In this document: one piece after another, positions 14,680 to 24,041 of the stretch | Layout of the letters: every line of letters begins with the position of its first letter | Numbering within the stretch: the stretch's first letter is position 1 | Assembly: GCA_003249215.1 (NCBI GenBank) | Contig: QKJR01000095.1 | Coordinates: forward strand, 62,001 to 126,000 | DNA from: Rhodobacterales bacterium | Lineage (GTDB): Bacteria > Pseudomonadota > Alphaproteobacteria > Rhodobacterales > Rhodobacteraceae | Direction: 5' to 3' | DNA length: 64,000 nucleotides | The notes under the pieces: model-generated | Seen by the model: only the letters and a program-made list of their open reading frames with translations | Databases searched by the model: none | What the model was told of the DNA's origin: nothing | Translations under genes and position numbers: made by a program

Positions 14680-17600
14680 TCAGCGCGCCGCGCGCGCCGC
14701 CTGTACAGCCTCGGCGAGGTTGCCCCAGGCCGGCTTCCCGGGCGCAAGCGTGCGGCGCAGATAGGCCGCGATCTCGGTGATGGCCTCGTCGCTCATCACG
14801 GGGCCGAAGGCCGGCATCTGCTGCCCGCCGCCCGGCGCCGGCACCCCGGCAAGGATCGCGCGCACGAGGCTCTGGGGCCCGGGGGCATGCACCGCCGAGG
14901 AGAAGACCAGAGGCGCGCGCGCCGCCGTCGCGAAGGACACCGGCCCGGTGATGTGACAGGCGCCACAGGCCCGATCGAAGAGCCGCCCGGCCGCATCGGT
15001 CGGGGTTTCGAGCGCGGCATTGGCCTCGGCCGCCAGCGCCGCAGGCTCGGGCTCGGCCCGGTCCGGGGCGCGGTCGAGCGATGCGAGATAATGTGCCATC
15101 GCGCGGATATCGGCCTCGGGCAGTTCGCGCAACTCGGCCACCACGGGCGCCATCGGCCCGGCCGCCGCCCCGTGCCGCGCCGAGCCTCCGCGCAGGTAAT
15201 CGTAGAAATCCGCCTCGCTCCAGCGCAGCGGCGCGGGGCCGGTGCCATCGAGCGGCGGCGCATACCAGCCGTCGATCACCGCGCCCGAGAGATGCACGTC
15301 CCCGGCCTTCTCGGCGCCCGCGAAATTGCGCGGGCTGTGGCAGGCGGCACAATGCCCGGCCCCCTCGACGAGATAGGCGCCACGGTTCCATTCGTCGGAT
15401 TTCGTCGGATCGGGGGTGAATTCCTGCGCCCGGTGCCAGATCCGGTTCCACAGCGCCATCCCCGGCCGCAGGTTCGTCGGGAAGGTCATCCGCTCGGCCG
15501 GCAGCGGCGCAGAGCGGACCGGATCGAGGCTCTGGATATAGGCATAGAGCGCCTGCATGTCGGGCTCGGTGATCCGGGCGAAAGCGGTATAGGGAAAGGC
15601 CGGGTAGAGATGGCGCCCATCGCGCGAGATCCCCTCGCGCATCGCCCGGGCAAAGGCCGGATAGGACCAGCTCCCGAGACCGGTTTCCGGGTCGGGCGTC
15701 AGGTTCGTCGAATGGATCGTGCCGAAACCGGTCTCGAGCGGGCGCCCGCCGGCCAGCGGCACCCCGCCCTCGGCGGTATGGCAAACGGCGCAATCGCCAA
15801 GCGCAAAGACCTGCCGGCCGCGTTCGAGGGTCTCGGCCGACCAGCTCGAGGCCGCGGGCGGCTGGGTGCGCGGGATCTCGGGGCGGAGCGGCATCGCGAC
15901 GACGCCCATCGCGAGGCTTCCCGCGAGCGCCGCCCCCGCCCCGGCGAGGAGCGCCCGCCAGCCACCACGCCGGGGGCGCGCGGGCGCCGGCAGCGCGGCG
16001 GGCATCGGCGCCTCGGCCAGCGCCGCCTTCACCTTCTCCGGCGTGAAGGGAAGCGAGCGCATCCGCACGCCCGTCGCATCAAAAATCGCATTCGCGATCG
16101 CCGCCGCCGAGGGCACCGAGGCGCTTTCGCCCACGCCGAGCGGGGGCTCTTCCGGACGCTCCATCAAGAGCGTGCGGATCGCCGGCAGATCCTCGAACCG
16201 GGCGAGCGGATAGCTGCCCCAGTCCTTGTCGGCCACCGCGATCGCGTCGAAGCTGATCTGCTCGCCCAGCGTCCGGCTGATCGACTGCACCACATTGCCG
16301 TGGATCTGGTGGCGCACGCCGTCGGGGTTGATCATCAGCCCCGAATCCTGCCCCACGAGGATCTTCGAAAGACTGACCTCGCCCGTGCGCCGGTTGACCC
16401 CGACCTCGACGAGCCAGGCCGCCTGCGCCGCGGCGACACCGGGAAATTTCCCATGCACATAGGTCGCATAGGCGAAGCCCTGACCATAGGCGATCTCGCC
16501 CTCATGACGCAGCCGGGCGCCGACATGGGGCTCCCATCCGCCTTCCTCGGCGGTGCGCCGGATCAGCTCGGCCGTGCGCGGATCGTCGATATGGCGCAGG
16601 CGAAAGGCGACCGGGTCCTCGCCCGCCGCTTCGGCCATCTCGTCGATGAAACATTCATGCGCGAAGGTGTTCGGCATCGCCGAGACGCCGCGAAACCACG
16701 AGGCGCGCACGATCGGCGCCATGTCATGGGCGACCACGCGCAGATTGGGAATGCGATAGGGCGGGATCGCGGTGCGGTCGCCCATGTCCGAGGGGCGCGG
16801 CGCCGGGTCGATCACCCCGGTCAGCAGCAGCGCGAGATTGGGGGCGAGGTTCGAGGGATAGCGCGTTTCGAATTCATAGCCGTCGAAATCGCCCTCGGGC
16901 GACAATCCGCCCTCGACATCCATCAATTGCGCGGCGCCCTTCGGCTCCCACAGATGTTCCTGCTCGCGGGTGAGCTGCACGCGCACCGGACGACCGACCG
17001 CGCGCGACAGGAGCGCAGCATCCCCACAAACGTCATCGGTGCAGTTGCGCCCGAAACAGCCCGCCGCCTCGTGCCGGATGATCTCGACCGCCTGCGGATC
17101 GAGGCCCATGAGCTGGGCCAGATCGCCTTGCAGAACATGCGGGTTCTGCGTGCCCGACCACAGCCTGAGCCGCCCGTCCGACCAGTCGGCCACCGCGCAG
17201 GAGGGGCCGATCGCGCCATGCATCTGCCAGGGCCAGCTATAGCTTCGCTTGCGCCACACCCCCGCGCGCGCCTTCGCGGCGGCGAGGTCCCCCTGATCGC
17301 GCAAGAGCCGCGGGGTCGAGGGCATGGCGCGCAGAGTGCCCGCGATATCCTGCATGTCGGGCAGCTCGGGCGGCAGCGCCCAGCGCACCTTGAGCGCCTC
17401 GGCGATGGCACGGGCCTGCCCTTCGCGCTCGGCGACCACGCCCAGGAAATCGCCCTTGCGCACGACGGCCACGAAGCCCGGCATCCCCGAAACCGACCCC
17501 TCGTCGACCTCGAGCAGGCTGCGACCGATGAAATCGCCACTGTCGCGCCCGGCATAGGGCGGGCGGATCACATGGCCGTGCAGCATCCCCGGCACGCGCA

Positions 17601-18147
17601 CATCATGAACATAGGTCCACGCGCCCACCGCCTTGGCGGGAATGTCGACCCGCGGGCTCGCTCGCCCCACGATGCGATAGTCGGCCGGCGCCTTGACCGG
17701 GGCCTGCGGGTCGAGCTCGGCGTCGATCTGCTGGTTCTCGAGCAGCGTGGCATAGTCGAGCCCTGCACCGGAACCGGCAAGGAAGCGCCCGTTCTGTGCG
17801 CGCAGCTCCTCCGCCGCCACGCTGAGACGCGCCGCGGCGAGCTGCCCCAGCAGCGCGCGCGCCTGAGCGGCCGCCCGGCGCAGCGGTTCGGCCGCGAACT
17901 GGATCGTCTCCGAGGCGATGGTCGGCCCCTGATCCGGCGTCGCGCCGGTATGGCCGAGCACCATCCGCACCCGCGCAGGCGGCAGGTCGAGCTCTTCCGC
18001 CACGATCTGGCCGAGTGCGGTGCGGATCCCGGTCCCCAGATCGACATGGCCATTGTAGCCCGTCGCATCCCCCGCCGCATCGAGCGTGAGCAGCACCTCG
18101 CGTCCGGTCTTGCCGTGGCGCCAGATCATCAGATGCGGCACAGTCAT
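14680..18147 (-). CDS. nicB: NicB-like molybdopterin dehydrogenase fused to tri-haem cytochrome c
   Basis: 1155 residues, close to the roughly 1190 of Pseudomonas putida NicB. An N-terminal xanthine-dehydrogenase-family molybdenum-cofactor region (about 1-740) carries HGHVIRPPYAGRD, AAGCFGRNCTDD and the active-site PLGVGESASVPSAAAIANA. A membrane-anchor-like hydrophobic stretch (WRALLAGAGAALAGSLAMGVVAM) follows. Three c-type haem motifs are present: CAVCH, CAACH and CGACH. NicAB hydroxylates nicotinate to 6-hydroxynicotinate and passes electrons to the respiratory chain through the haems. The start ATG overlaps nicA by four bases. Isoquinoline 1-oxidoreductase or another N-heterocycle hydroxylase is the main alternative. 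Confidence 0.85.
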   Translation of the reverse strand: MTVPHLMIWRHGKTGREVLLTLDAAGDATGYNGHVDLGTGIRTALGQIVAEELDLPPARVRMVLGHTGATPDQGPTIASETIQFAAEPLRRAAAQARALLGQLAAARLSVAAEELRAQNGRFLAGSGAGLDYATLLENQQIDAELDPQAPVKAPADYRIVGRASPRVDIPAKAVGAWTYVHDVRVPGMLHGHVIRPPYAGRDSGDFIGRSLLEVDEGSVSGMPGFVAVVRKGDFLGVVAEREGQARAIAEALKVRWALPPELPDMQDIAGTLRAMPSTPRLLRDQGDLAAAKARAGVWRKRSYSWPWQMHGAIGPSCAVADWSDGRLRLWSGTQNPHVLQGDLAQLMGLDPQAVEIIRHEAAGCFGRNCTDDVCGDAALLSRAVGRPVRVQLTREQEHLWEPKGAAQLMDVEGGLSPEGDFDGYEFETRYPSNLAPNLALLLTGVIDPAPRPSDMGDRTAIPPYRIPNLRVVAHDMAPIVRASWFRGVSAMPNTFAHECFIDEMAEAAGEDPVAFRLRHIDDPRTAELIRRTAEEGGWEPHVGARLRHEGEIAYGQGFAYATYVHGKFPGVAAAQAAWLVEVGVNRRTGEVSLSKILVGQDSGLMINPDGVRHQIHGNVVQSISRTLGEQISFDAIAVADKDWGSYPLARFEDLPAIRTLLMERPEEPPLGVGESASVPSAAAIANAIFDATGVRMRSLPFTPEKVKAALAEAPMPAALPAPARPRRGGWRALLAGAGAALAGSLAMGVVAMPLRPEIPRTQPPAASSWSAETLERGRQVFALGDCAVCHTAEGGVPLAGGRPLETGFGTIHSTNLTPDPETGLGSWSYPAFARAMREGISRDGRHLYPAFPYTAFARITEPDMQALYAYIQSLDPVRSAPLPAERMTFPTNLRPGMALWNRIWHRAQEFTPDPTKSDEWNRGAYLVEGAGHCAACHSPRNFAGAEKAGDVHLSGAVIDGWYAPPLDGTGPAPLRWSEADFYDYLRGGSARHGAAAGPMAPVVAELRELPEADIRAMAHYLASLDRAPDRAEPEPAALAAEANAALETPTDAAGRLFDRACGACHITGPVSFATAARAPLVFSSAVHAPGPQSLVRAILAGVPAPGGGQQMPAFGPVMSDEAITEIAAYLRRTLAPGKPAWGNLAEAVQAARAAR

Positions 18148-18623
18148 CCCCGCGCCTCCGGTGCGTTTTCGGCCATCAGCACCACCGCCCGTTCGGCCGC
18201 CGCGAGAATTTCCTGATGGGTGCCGCAGCGGCACAGGTTATGGCGCAGCGCGCGGCGGATCCGGTCGCGGTCGGGCTGCGGCTCCTGCATCAGCAGCGCG
18301 GCCACGGTCATGATCATCCCGTTCAGGCAATAGCCGCATTGCGCGCCCTCCATCTCGATGAAGGCGCGCTGCACCGGATGCGGCGCCGCGCGGGTGCCCA
18401 GCCCTTCGAGGGTGGTCACCTCGCGCCCCGCCACCGCCGAAAGCGGCATCACGCAGGCCCGCGCCGCCTGCCCGTCCACGAGCACCGTGCAGGCCCCGCA
18501 TTCGGCATAGCCGCAGCCATATTTCGGCCCGTTCAATTGCAAATCGTTGCGCAAAGCCTCGAGCAGCGTGACATGCCCGGGCAGATCGAGCGACACGTTG
18601 CGCCCATTCACCTTCAGTTCCAT
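18144..18623 (-). CDS. nicA: NicA-like 2Fe-2S subunit of molybdenum hydroxylase
   Basis: 159 residues, the normal length for NicA. The plant-type 2Fe-2S motif CGYAECGACTVLVDG...C (about residues 40-60) is followed by the second cluster motif CGYCLNGM...HNLCRCGTH. It transfers electrons from the molybdenum centre to the haem domain of the NicB-like subunit. The start ATG at 18623 opens a canonical MELKVNG beta-strand; an upstream extension to 18725 would run through the promoter. Together with nicB it is the oxidative first step inferred for region A. Confidence 0.9.
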   Translation of the reverse strand: MELKVNGRNVSLDLPGHVTLLEALRNDLQLNGPKYGCGYAECGACTVLVDGQAARACVMPLSAVAGREVTTLEGLGTRAAPHPVQRAFIEMEGAQCGYCLNGMIMTVAALLMQEPQPDRDRIRRALRHNLCRCGTHQEILAAAERAVVLMAENAPEARG

Positions 18624-18682
18624 CGCGCGGCCCCCGTCGGCGGCGGCCAGAGCTGATCTGCAGGCTGCCACGGCTCGAAAAA

Positions 18683-18725
18683 TCATTTGCAGACTAACAA
18701 AGATCGGGACGGCGAACCACGTCAA
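18683..18725 (-). promoter_or_regulatory. nicA promoter with operator near the -10
   Basis: TTGACG lies at 18725-18720 on the minus strand. The palindrome at 18700-18683 (plus strand TCATTTGCAGACTAACAA) matches the region A operator, with left half perfect and right half five of six. The spacing from the -35 is 19 bases, close to the 17 seen at the two other TTGACG promoters. It lies 60 bases upstream of the nicA start. Confidence 0.55.
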
Positions 18726-18805
18726 GCCGGCGCGACTGTCTGCCTCGGCGAAAGCGGATCCGATGCCCGCTTTCCCGGCGTGAGTGCGAAAAATAGAAGC
18801 AGACG

Positions 18806-18831
18806 AAAAACCGCGCCGATCATGGCGCGGT
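18806..18831 (-). terminator. Intrinsic terminator of the region B operon
   Basis: On the minus strand ACCGCGCC pairs with GGCGCGGT (18831-18824 with 18817-18810; loop of six) and is followed by TTTTT. It is placed 42 bases after the MmgE/PrpD stop and isolates nicAB from the region B operon. Confidence 0.85.
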
Positions 18832-18872
18832 CCGGGGGGGGCCTCGCCCCGAACCGCGCGCGGCGCCGCGGC

Positions 18873-20276
18873 TCAGCGCCTTTCGGGCGCGAGGACGTCC
18901 TGCAGGCCGATCCTCAAGCCATCATGGGAAACGTCGGGGGCGGCCTCGCCAAGCCGGGTAGCCGCCTCGATCAGGCTCGCACCGCGCTCCGGCGCGAGCC
19001 CCGCCGCGGCGAGGCAATCGCGGGCCTTCGCCTGCGCGGCCTTTGCGGTCATCGGCCGGTCGGCATGGCCGAGCGGGCGCATGATCTCGGGGCTCTGGAT
19101 GCGCCGCCCGTCCTCCAGCACAAGCGTGACCTGATCCCAGGCGGCATAGCCATCGAGCACCGGATCGGCCCGATCCGAGAGCACCCGCACCACCTTCGCC
19201 ATGACCGCGCGCACCGCAGGGCGATCGAGCCCCGCCTCGGAAAGATCGCCGAGGCCGAGCCCGCCCGTCAGCAGCGCCGCCGCGACCGAATATTCGGTGC
19301 TGAACCGCGCTTCGGGCACCGTTTCCGGCGCGCGATAGCGCAGGGTTTGCGAATGGCGCGGGCTCAGCAGCACCTCGATCCGCGCCACGTCGGGCGCGAG
19401 GCGCTGATAATCGGGGTGCAGCTCGATTGCCGCATCGACCGCGCGATGCGCCGAATAGCAGACCGGATAGCGCTTCACGCTTGGCGCGATATGGTCGAGC
19501 CGCAGCCCGCCCTCGTCCATCAGGAGCGGCCGCGCGAGGTCGATCTCGCCCTTGGGCGACTGCACCGCGAGAAAGCCGTTCGGCGCCTCAAGTGCATCGG
19601 GCGCGCCGGTGAAGCCCGCCTGCGCAAGCAGCGCCGCGGTGACACCCGCCTCGGCCGCGCGCCCGGCGTGGAAGGGTTTGGTCATGCTGCCGAAACTGAC
19701 GGTCAGCCCCGCGCCGATCGAGGCCGCCGTGGCGATCGCATTGCGCGTCCTTTCCGCATCGAGGCCGAGGATCACCGAAGCCGCCGCCGCCGCCCCGATC
19801 GGGCCCAGAAGCCCGGTCGGATGGCCGCCCTTGGCGTGATAGAGCGTGCGCTCGCGCGTCGAGACCTCGGCCCAGGCCTCGAGCCCCATCGCATAGGCCG
19901 CAAGCACCCGCCGCCCCGGGATCGCGTGCCCCTGCCCCGCGGGCGGAAGAAGCGCGAGGATCGCCGGCACGATCACCGCGCTGACATGGCCGCCGAAGGC
20001 CACGTCATCGTAATCGAGCGCATGGGCCGCCGTGCCGAAAACCAGCGCGCGGGTCTGCGGCGTCTCCGCCATTGCGCCCGAGGCCTTGAGCATCTGCACG
20101 AGGGCCCGCACCGCGGGCTCGTCGCGCCCGGCGAACATCACCCCGAGCGTGTCGAGGATCGCGATCCCCGCGCGCTCGGCCGCCGCATCGGAGAGCGCGG
20201 CCGGATCGAAGCCCGCGACCCGCTCCGCGAGGGAACGGGTCAGGGCAAAGGGCGCCTCCTCCCCGGGGCGGGCCAT
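18873..20276 (-). CDS. MmgE/PrpD family protein
   Basis: 467 residues. Typical MmgE/PrpD segments are AERAGIAILDTLGVMFAGR near the N-terminus, GTAAHALDYDDVAFGGHVSAVIVPA, KGGHPTGLLGPIGAAAAA, GSMTKPFHAGRAAEAG and YPVCYSAHRAVDAA. The family includes 2-methylcitrate dehydratase and cis-aconitate decarboxylase, which act on small tricarboxylates. Substrate here is unknown. The start ATG at 20276 is one base from the hyuB2 stop. It is the last gene of the operon. With the maleate-isomerase-like gene it may process a dicarboxylate released by ring opening (inference). Confidence 0.88.
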   Translation of the reverse strand: MARPGEEAPFALTRSLAERVAGFDPAALSDAAAERAGIAILDTLGVMFAGRDEPAVRALVQMLKASGAMAETPQTRALVFGTAAHALDYDDVAFGGHVSAVIVPAILALLPPAGQGHAIPGRRVLAAYAMGLEAWAEVSTRERTLYHAKGGHPTGLLGPIGAAAAASVILGLDAERTRNAIATAASIGAGLTVSFGSMTKPFHAGRAAEAGVTAALLAQAGFTGAPDALEAPNGFLAVQSPKGEIDLARPLLMDEGGLRLDHIAPSVKRYPVCYSAHRAVDAAIELHPDYQRLAPDVARIEVLLSPRHSQTLRYRAPETVPEARFSTEYSVAAALLTGGLGLGDLSEAGLDRPAVRAVMAKVVRVLSDRADPVLDGYAAWDQVTLVLEDGRRIQSPEIMRPLGHADRPMTAKAAQAKARDCLAAAGLAPERGASLIEAATRLGEAAPDVSHDGLRIGLQDVLAPERR

Positions 20277-20277
20277 C

Positions 20278-21930
20278 TCAGGCGCCGGTCCCGGGCTTGC
20301 CATAGGCCTCGGCCGCGGCCTCGGGGCTGATGAAGCCCTGCCGCAGATCCATCGCCACGGCCTCGGCGTTGCGGTCCTCGGGGCGGCCATAGCCGCCGCC
20401 GCCGGGCATTTCGATGATCACCGTCTCGCCCGCGGGGATCACCTGCAGCCCCTTGGCCTTGAGCTTGGCGCCCGAGCCGAGCGTGAGGCGCCCGGGCGCG
20501 CCCGATTGCCCGCCCTGCCGGCCCCGCGCCGGGTTCACCACCCGCTCGTAGCGCGCATAGAGGGTGAGCGGCGCCTCCTCGCGGTTGCCGATCTCCATCA
20601 CCTGACCAAGACCGCCGCGCTGCCGCCCCGGGCCGCCGGAATCCTTGAGGAATTCCTTGCGCCAGATCACCAGCGGCGTGATCGATTCCGTGACCTCGAC
20701 GGGCACGTTGCGGATCCCCGAGGGGAAGGGCGTGGCCGAAAGACCATCAAGCGCGGGCCGCGCGCCGGCGCCGCCCGAATGGAAGGTGGTGACCATGAAG
20801 CCCTTGCGCCCGCCCTCGGAGGCCATCCCGAGCCGGATGTTCCAGAGCGTGCCGGTGCTCTCGGCCGGCACCCGGTCGGTCAGCGCCTGTTCGAAGCAGC
20901 CGAAAACCAGATCGGGCAGGAACATGCCGATCGTCGAGCGCGCCACCACCGGCCGCGGGAAGCTTGCATTGGCGATGCAATCCTCGGGTGCGGTCACGGT
21001 GATGCAGGCCATGGTCGCGGCATTGTTGGGCAGATGCGGCGCCACGAGGCATTTCACCCCGAAGGAGGCATAGGCCTCGGTATAGCACATCGGGCAGTTG
21101 ATCCCGAAGCGCGAGGCGGCCGAGGTGCCCTCCATGTCGATATGCACGCCGGTCTCGTCCACCGTCACCGCGGCACAAAGCTCGATCGGCGCCTCATAGC
21201 CGTCGATCGTCATGGTGTTCGACCAGGTGCCGCGCGGCAGCTTGGCGATCTCGTCGAGCATCGCCTTGCGCGAGCGTTCGAAGATCTCGTCGCCGATCGT
21301 GTCGATCTCCTCGAGGCCATATTCGTCCATGATCTTCATCAGCCGCTGCCCGCCGACATCGTTGCAGGCGACGAGCGCGAAAATATCGCCCTCGACCTGC
21401 ACCGGCTCCTTGACGTTGGCGCGCACCATCTTGAGCAGGCTCTCGTTCATCTCGCCGCGGTCGACCACCTTCATGATCGGGATGAAGAGACCCTCGCCAT
21501 AGACATCGCGCGATTCCGGCGAGGGGCCGTTGCCGCCGATATCGACGACATGGGTGGTGCAGGCGAAAAGCCCGACGAAGCGGCCCGCGCGGAAGATCGG
21601 CGTGACCACGGACAGGTCCGAGAGGTGGCCGGTCGCCTTCCAGGGATCGTTGGTGATATAGACATCACCCTCGCGCATCGTGGCGGCGGGGTATTCGGCG
21701 AGGAAATGCTTGACCGAGCGTGCCATCGAATTGATGTGGCCCGGCGTGCCGGTGACCGCCTGGGCGATCATCTCGCCGCGGGTGTTGAACACGCCCGCCG
21801 AGACATCGCCCGCCTCGCGCGTCGAGGTCGAGAAGCCCGCGCGGATCAGGCTGCGCGCCTGTTCCTCGACTGCGGCGATGAGACGGCTCCAGATCACCTG
21901 GAGCTGGATGAGATGGCCCTGATCGCTCAT
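20278..21930 (-). CDS. hyuB: Hydantoinase/oxoprolinase B subunit (HyuB2)
   Basis: 550 residues, PF02538 family. LIAAVEEQARSLIRAGFS, TRGEMIAQAVTGTPGHINSM, DVYITNDPWKATGHLSD and the closing IEMPGGGGYGRPEDR are diagnostic. It is closer to HyuB3 and HyuB4 (same TGTPGHINSMA segment) than to HyuB1. The start overlaps the HyuA2 stop by four bases. It should form a heteromer with HyuA2 for ATP-dependent attack on a cyclic amide or related carbonyl compound. Confidence 0.92.
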   Translation of the reverse strand: MSDQGHLIQLQVIWSRLIAAVEEQARSLIRAGFSTSTREAGDVSAGVFNTRGEMIAQAVTGTPGHINSMARSVKHFLAEYPAATMREGDVYITNDPWKATGHLSDLSVVTPIFRAGRFVGLFACTTHVVDIGGNGPSPESRDVYGEGLFIPIMKVVDRGEMNESLLKMVRANVKEPVQVEGDIFALVACNDVGGQRLMKIMDEYGLEEIDTIGDEIFERSRKAMLDEIAKLPRGTWSNTMTIDGYEAPIELCAAVTVDETGVHIDMEGTSAASRFGINCPMCYTEAYASFGVKCLVAPHLPNNAATMACITVTAPEDCIANASFPRPVVARSTIGMFLPDLVFGCFEQALTDRVPAESTGTLWNIRLGMASEGGRKGFMVTTFHSGGAGARPALDGLSATPFPSGIRNVPVEVTESITPLVIWRKEFLKDSGGPGRQRGGLGQVMEIGNREEAPLTLYARYERVVNPARGRQGGQSGAPGRLTLGSGAKLKAKGLQVIPAGETVIIEMPGGGGYGRPEDRNAEAVAMDLRQGFISPEAAAEAYGKPGTGA

Positions 21931-24041
21931 GCCGCTTCTCCCTTGGCTGCGACCGCGGCCTCGCGGTCGATGACGATATGGCCGCGGGCGTCGATCGACG
22001 CGCTGAACCCCGCGGGCACCATCGTGTTGGTTTCGGATTCAGTAATGATGGCCGGGCCCGGGATGCGCATCCCCGGCAGCAGCCCGGTGCGGGTATAGAC
22101 CCCGGCATCGCCGTCGGTCATGCTCGCGAGATCGACGAGCGCCTGACGCTTGCGCGGTCCGGGCGCGGGCGTGGCCTCGGGCGCAAGCGCCGCCCCGGTC
22201 GGCGCCGGCCGCGGGCCCGACAGCGCGAGTTTCCAGGTCAGGCATTCGATTTCCATGCCCGGGATCGTGCGGCCGAAATGGCGGCGATATTCGGCATCGA
22301 AAAGCGCGGTGAGCATGCTGTGCAGCGCATCCGCCGCGGGCAGCGCGTCGAGCGTGACCATGATCTCATGGCCCTGCCCGCGGTAGCGCATATAGACCGC
22401 GATGCTTTCCGAGAGCGGCGCGGGGGCCGGCACACCGAGGCGCACGATCCGCTCGGCCTCGGCGCGCATATCGGAAAGGATCGCGCCCATATCCTCGGTG
22501 GTGAGCGCCGCAAGCGGGATCAGCCGGGTGCGCACCGCCTCATAAGACACCGGCGCGAGCAGGAAGCCATGCGCCGAGCCGACGCCCGCGCCCTTGGGGA
22601 TCACGATCCGGTCGATCGAGAGCTTCTGCGCGATCCGCGCGGCATGCATCGGAGCGGCGCCGCCAAAGGCGATCATCGTGCGGCCTTCGAGCTGGGCGCC
22701 GTTGTCGGTGGCATGAACGCGCGCGGCATTGGCCATGTTCTCATCGACCACCTCGACCATCGCGATCGCCGCGGTGCGCACGTCCATGCCGGCGGGCGTG
22801 CCCACATGGATATCGAGCGCCTGCGCCGCCAGCAGCGCATCGAGGGCGATCTTGCCGCCGGCAAAGCCCTCGGGGTCGATCTTGCCGAGGATCAGGTCGG
22901 CGTCGGTCACCGCGGGGCGCGTGCCGCCCAGGCCATAGGCCGCGGGGCCGGGTTCGGAGCCCGCGCTTTCGGGGCCCACGGCCACACAGCCGAGCCCGTC
23001 GATCTGACCGAGCGAGCCCCCGCCCGCGCCGATCTCGACAAGGTCGATCACCGGCACGCGCAGCGGCATGCCCGAGCCGCGCAGGAAGCGATAGGCGCGC
23101 GCCACCTCGAGGTTGCGGCTTTGCTGGGGCGTGGCGTGGTCGATCAGCACGAGCTTCGCCGTGGTGCCGCCCATGTCGAAGGCGATCGCCGCGTCGATCG
23201 ACATTTCGGCGGCCAGATGCGCGGCCAGAACCGCGCCGCCCGCAGGACCCGATTCCACCAGCTTGATCGGCTGGGCACAGGCCACATCGAGGCTGCAGAG
23301 CCCGCCCGAGGACATCATCAGCATGATCTCGCCCGGAATGCCGAGCCCGGCGATCCCGGTCTTGAGCCGGCGCAGATAGCTTTCCATCACCGGTTGCACA
23401 TAGGCATTGGCGCAAGCAGTCGAGCCGCGCTCATATTCGCGGATCTCGGGGCAGATCTCATGCGAGAGGGTGATCCGCAGCTCGGGCATCTCGGCGGCGA
23501 GCAGCGCCCCCGCCGCGCTTTCATGGGCGCCGTTCATGTAGCTGTGCAGGAAGCAGATCGCGACCGCCTCGACCCCTTCCGCGCGCAGCACCGGGATCAG
23601 CGCGCGCAGGCTCTCGGGATCGAAGGGGCGCAGCACGCTGCCATCGGCGGCCATGCGTTCATCGACCTCGAGGCGCAGCCAGCGCGGCACCAGCGGCGCG
23701 GGGCGCTGCATGTAGAGATCGGAAACCTCGAAGCGGTGCTCATAGGCCATTTCGAGCGAATCCCGAAAGCCCCGGGTGGTGATCATCGCGATCTTGGCGC
23801 CCTTGCGCTCGATCAGCGCATTGGTGGCAAGCGTCGTGCCATGCACCACGAGGCCGATATCGCCGGGCGCAACGCCCCCTTTCTCCAGCAGGTCGCGCGT
23901 GCCTTCGAGCACCGCGCGTTCCGGCTCGCCATGGGTCGTAAGATATTTTCCGGAAATGAAATCGCCCGGGCCACGCTCGAGAACGATATCGGTGAATGTG
24001 CCGCCGATATCGACGGCCAGACGGGCTTGGGGAGCAGTCAT
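21927..24041 (-). CDS. hyuA: Hydantoinase/oxoprolinase A subunit (HyuA2)
   Basis: 704 residues. AVDIGGTFTDIVLERG near residue 9, HGTTLATNALIERKGAK, AFDMGGTTAKLVLI, GAGGGSLGQIDGLG and FGGAAPMHAARIAQKL define the family. The phosphate-binding Gly-Gly-Thr-Phe-Thr-Asp loop is intact. The start overlaps the stop of the racemase-like gene (ATGA), so metC-like, racemase-like, hyuA2 and hyuB2 are all translationally coupled. Substrate unknown. It resembles HyuA3 of region C more than HyuA1 (shared TTLATNA and MGGTTAK motifs). Confidence 0.92.
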   Translation of the reverse strand: MTAPQARLAVDIGGTFTDIVLERGPGDFISGKYLTTHGEPERAVLEGTRDLLEKGGVAPGDIGLVVHGTTLATNALIERKGAKIAMITTRGFRDSLEMAYEHRFEVSDLYMQRPAPLVPRWLRLEVDERMAADGSVLRPFDPESLRALIPVLRAEGVEAVAICFLHSYMNGAHESAAGALLAAEMPELRITLSHEICPEIREYERGSTACANAYVQPVMESYLRRLKTGIAGLGIPGEIMLMMSSGGLCSLDVACAQPIKLVESGPAGGAVLAAHLAAEMSIDAAIAFDMGGTTAKLVLIDHATPQQSRNLEVARAYRFLRGSGMPLRVPVIDLVEIGAGGGSLGQIDGLGCVAVGPESAGSEPGPAAYGLGGTRPAVTDADLILGKIDPEGFAGGKIALDALLAAQALDIHVGTPAGMDVRTAAIAMVEVVDENMANAARVHATDNGAQLEGRTMIAFGGAAPMHAARIAQKLSIDRIVIPKGAGVGSAHGFLLAPVSYEAVRTRLIPLAALTTEDMGAILSDMRAEAERIVRLGVPAPAPLSESIAVYMRYRGQGHEIMVTLDALPAADALHSMLTALFDAEYRRHFGRTIPGMEIECLTWKLALSGPRPAPTGAALAPEATPAPGPRKRQALVDLASMTDGDAGVYTRTGLLPGMRIPGPAIITESETNTMVPAGFSASIDARGHIVIDREAAVAAKGEAA

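Noticed and set aside
14887-18216. Very long plus-strand open frame (over 1100 codons) opposite nicB
   Set aside because: It is an antisense shadow caused by GC-rich codon bias. The minus-strand frame has clear molybdopterin and haem motifs, while the plus-strand translation is low-complexity Arg/His/Ala-rich.
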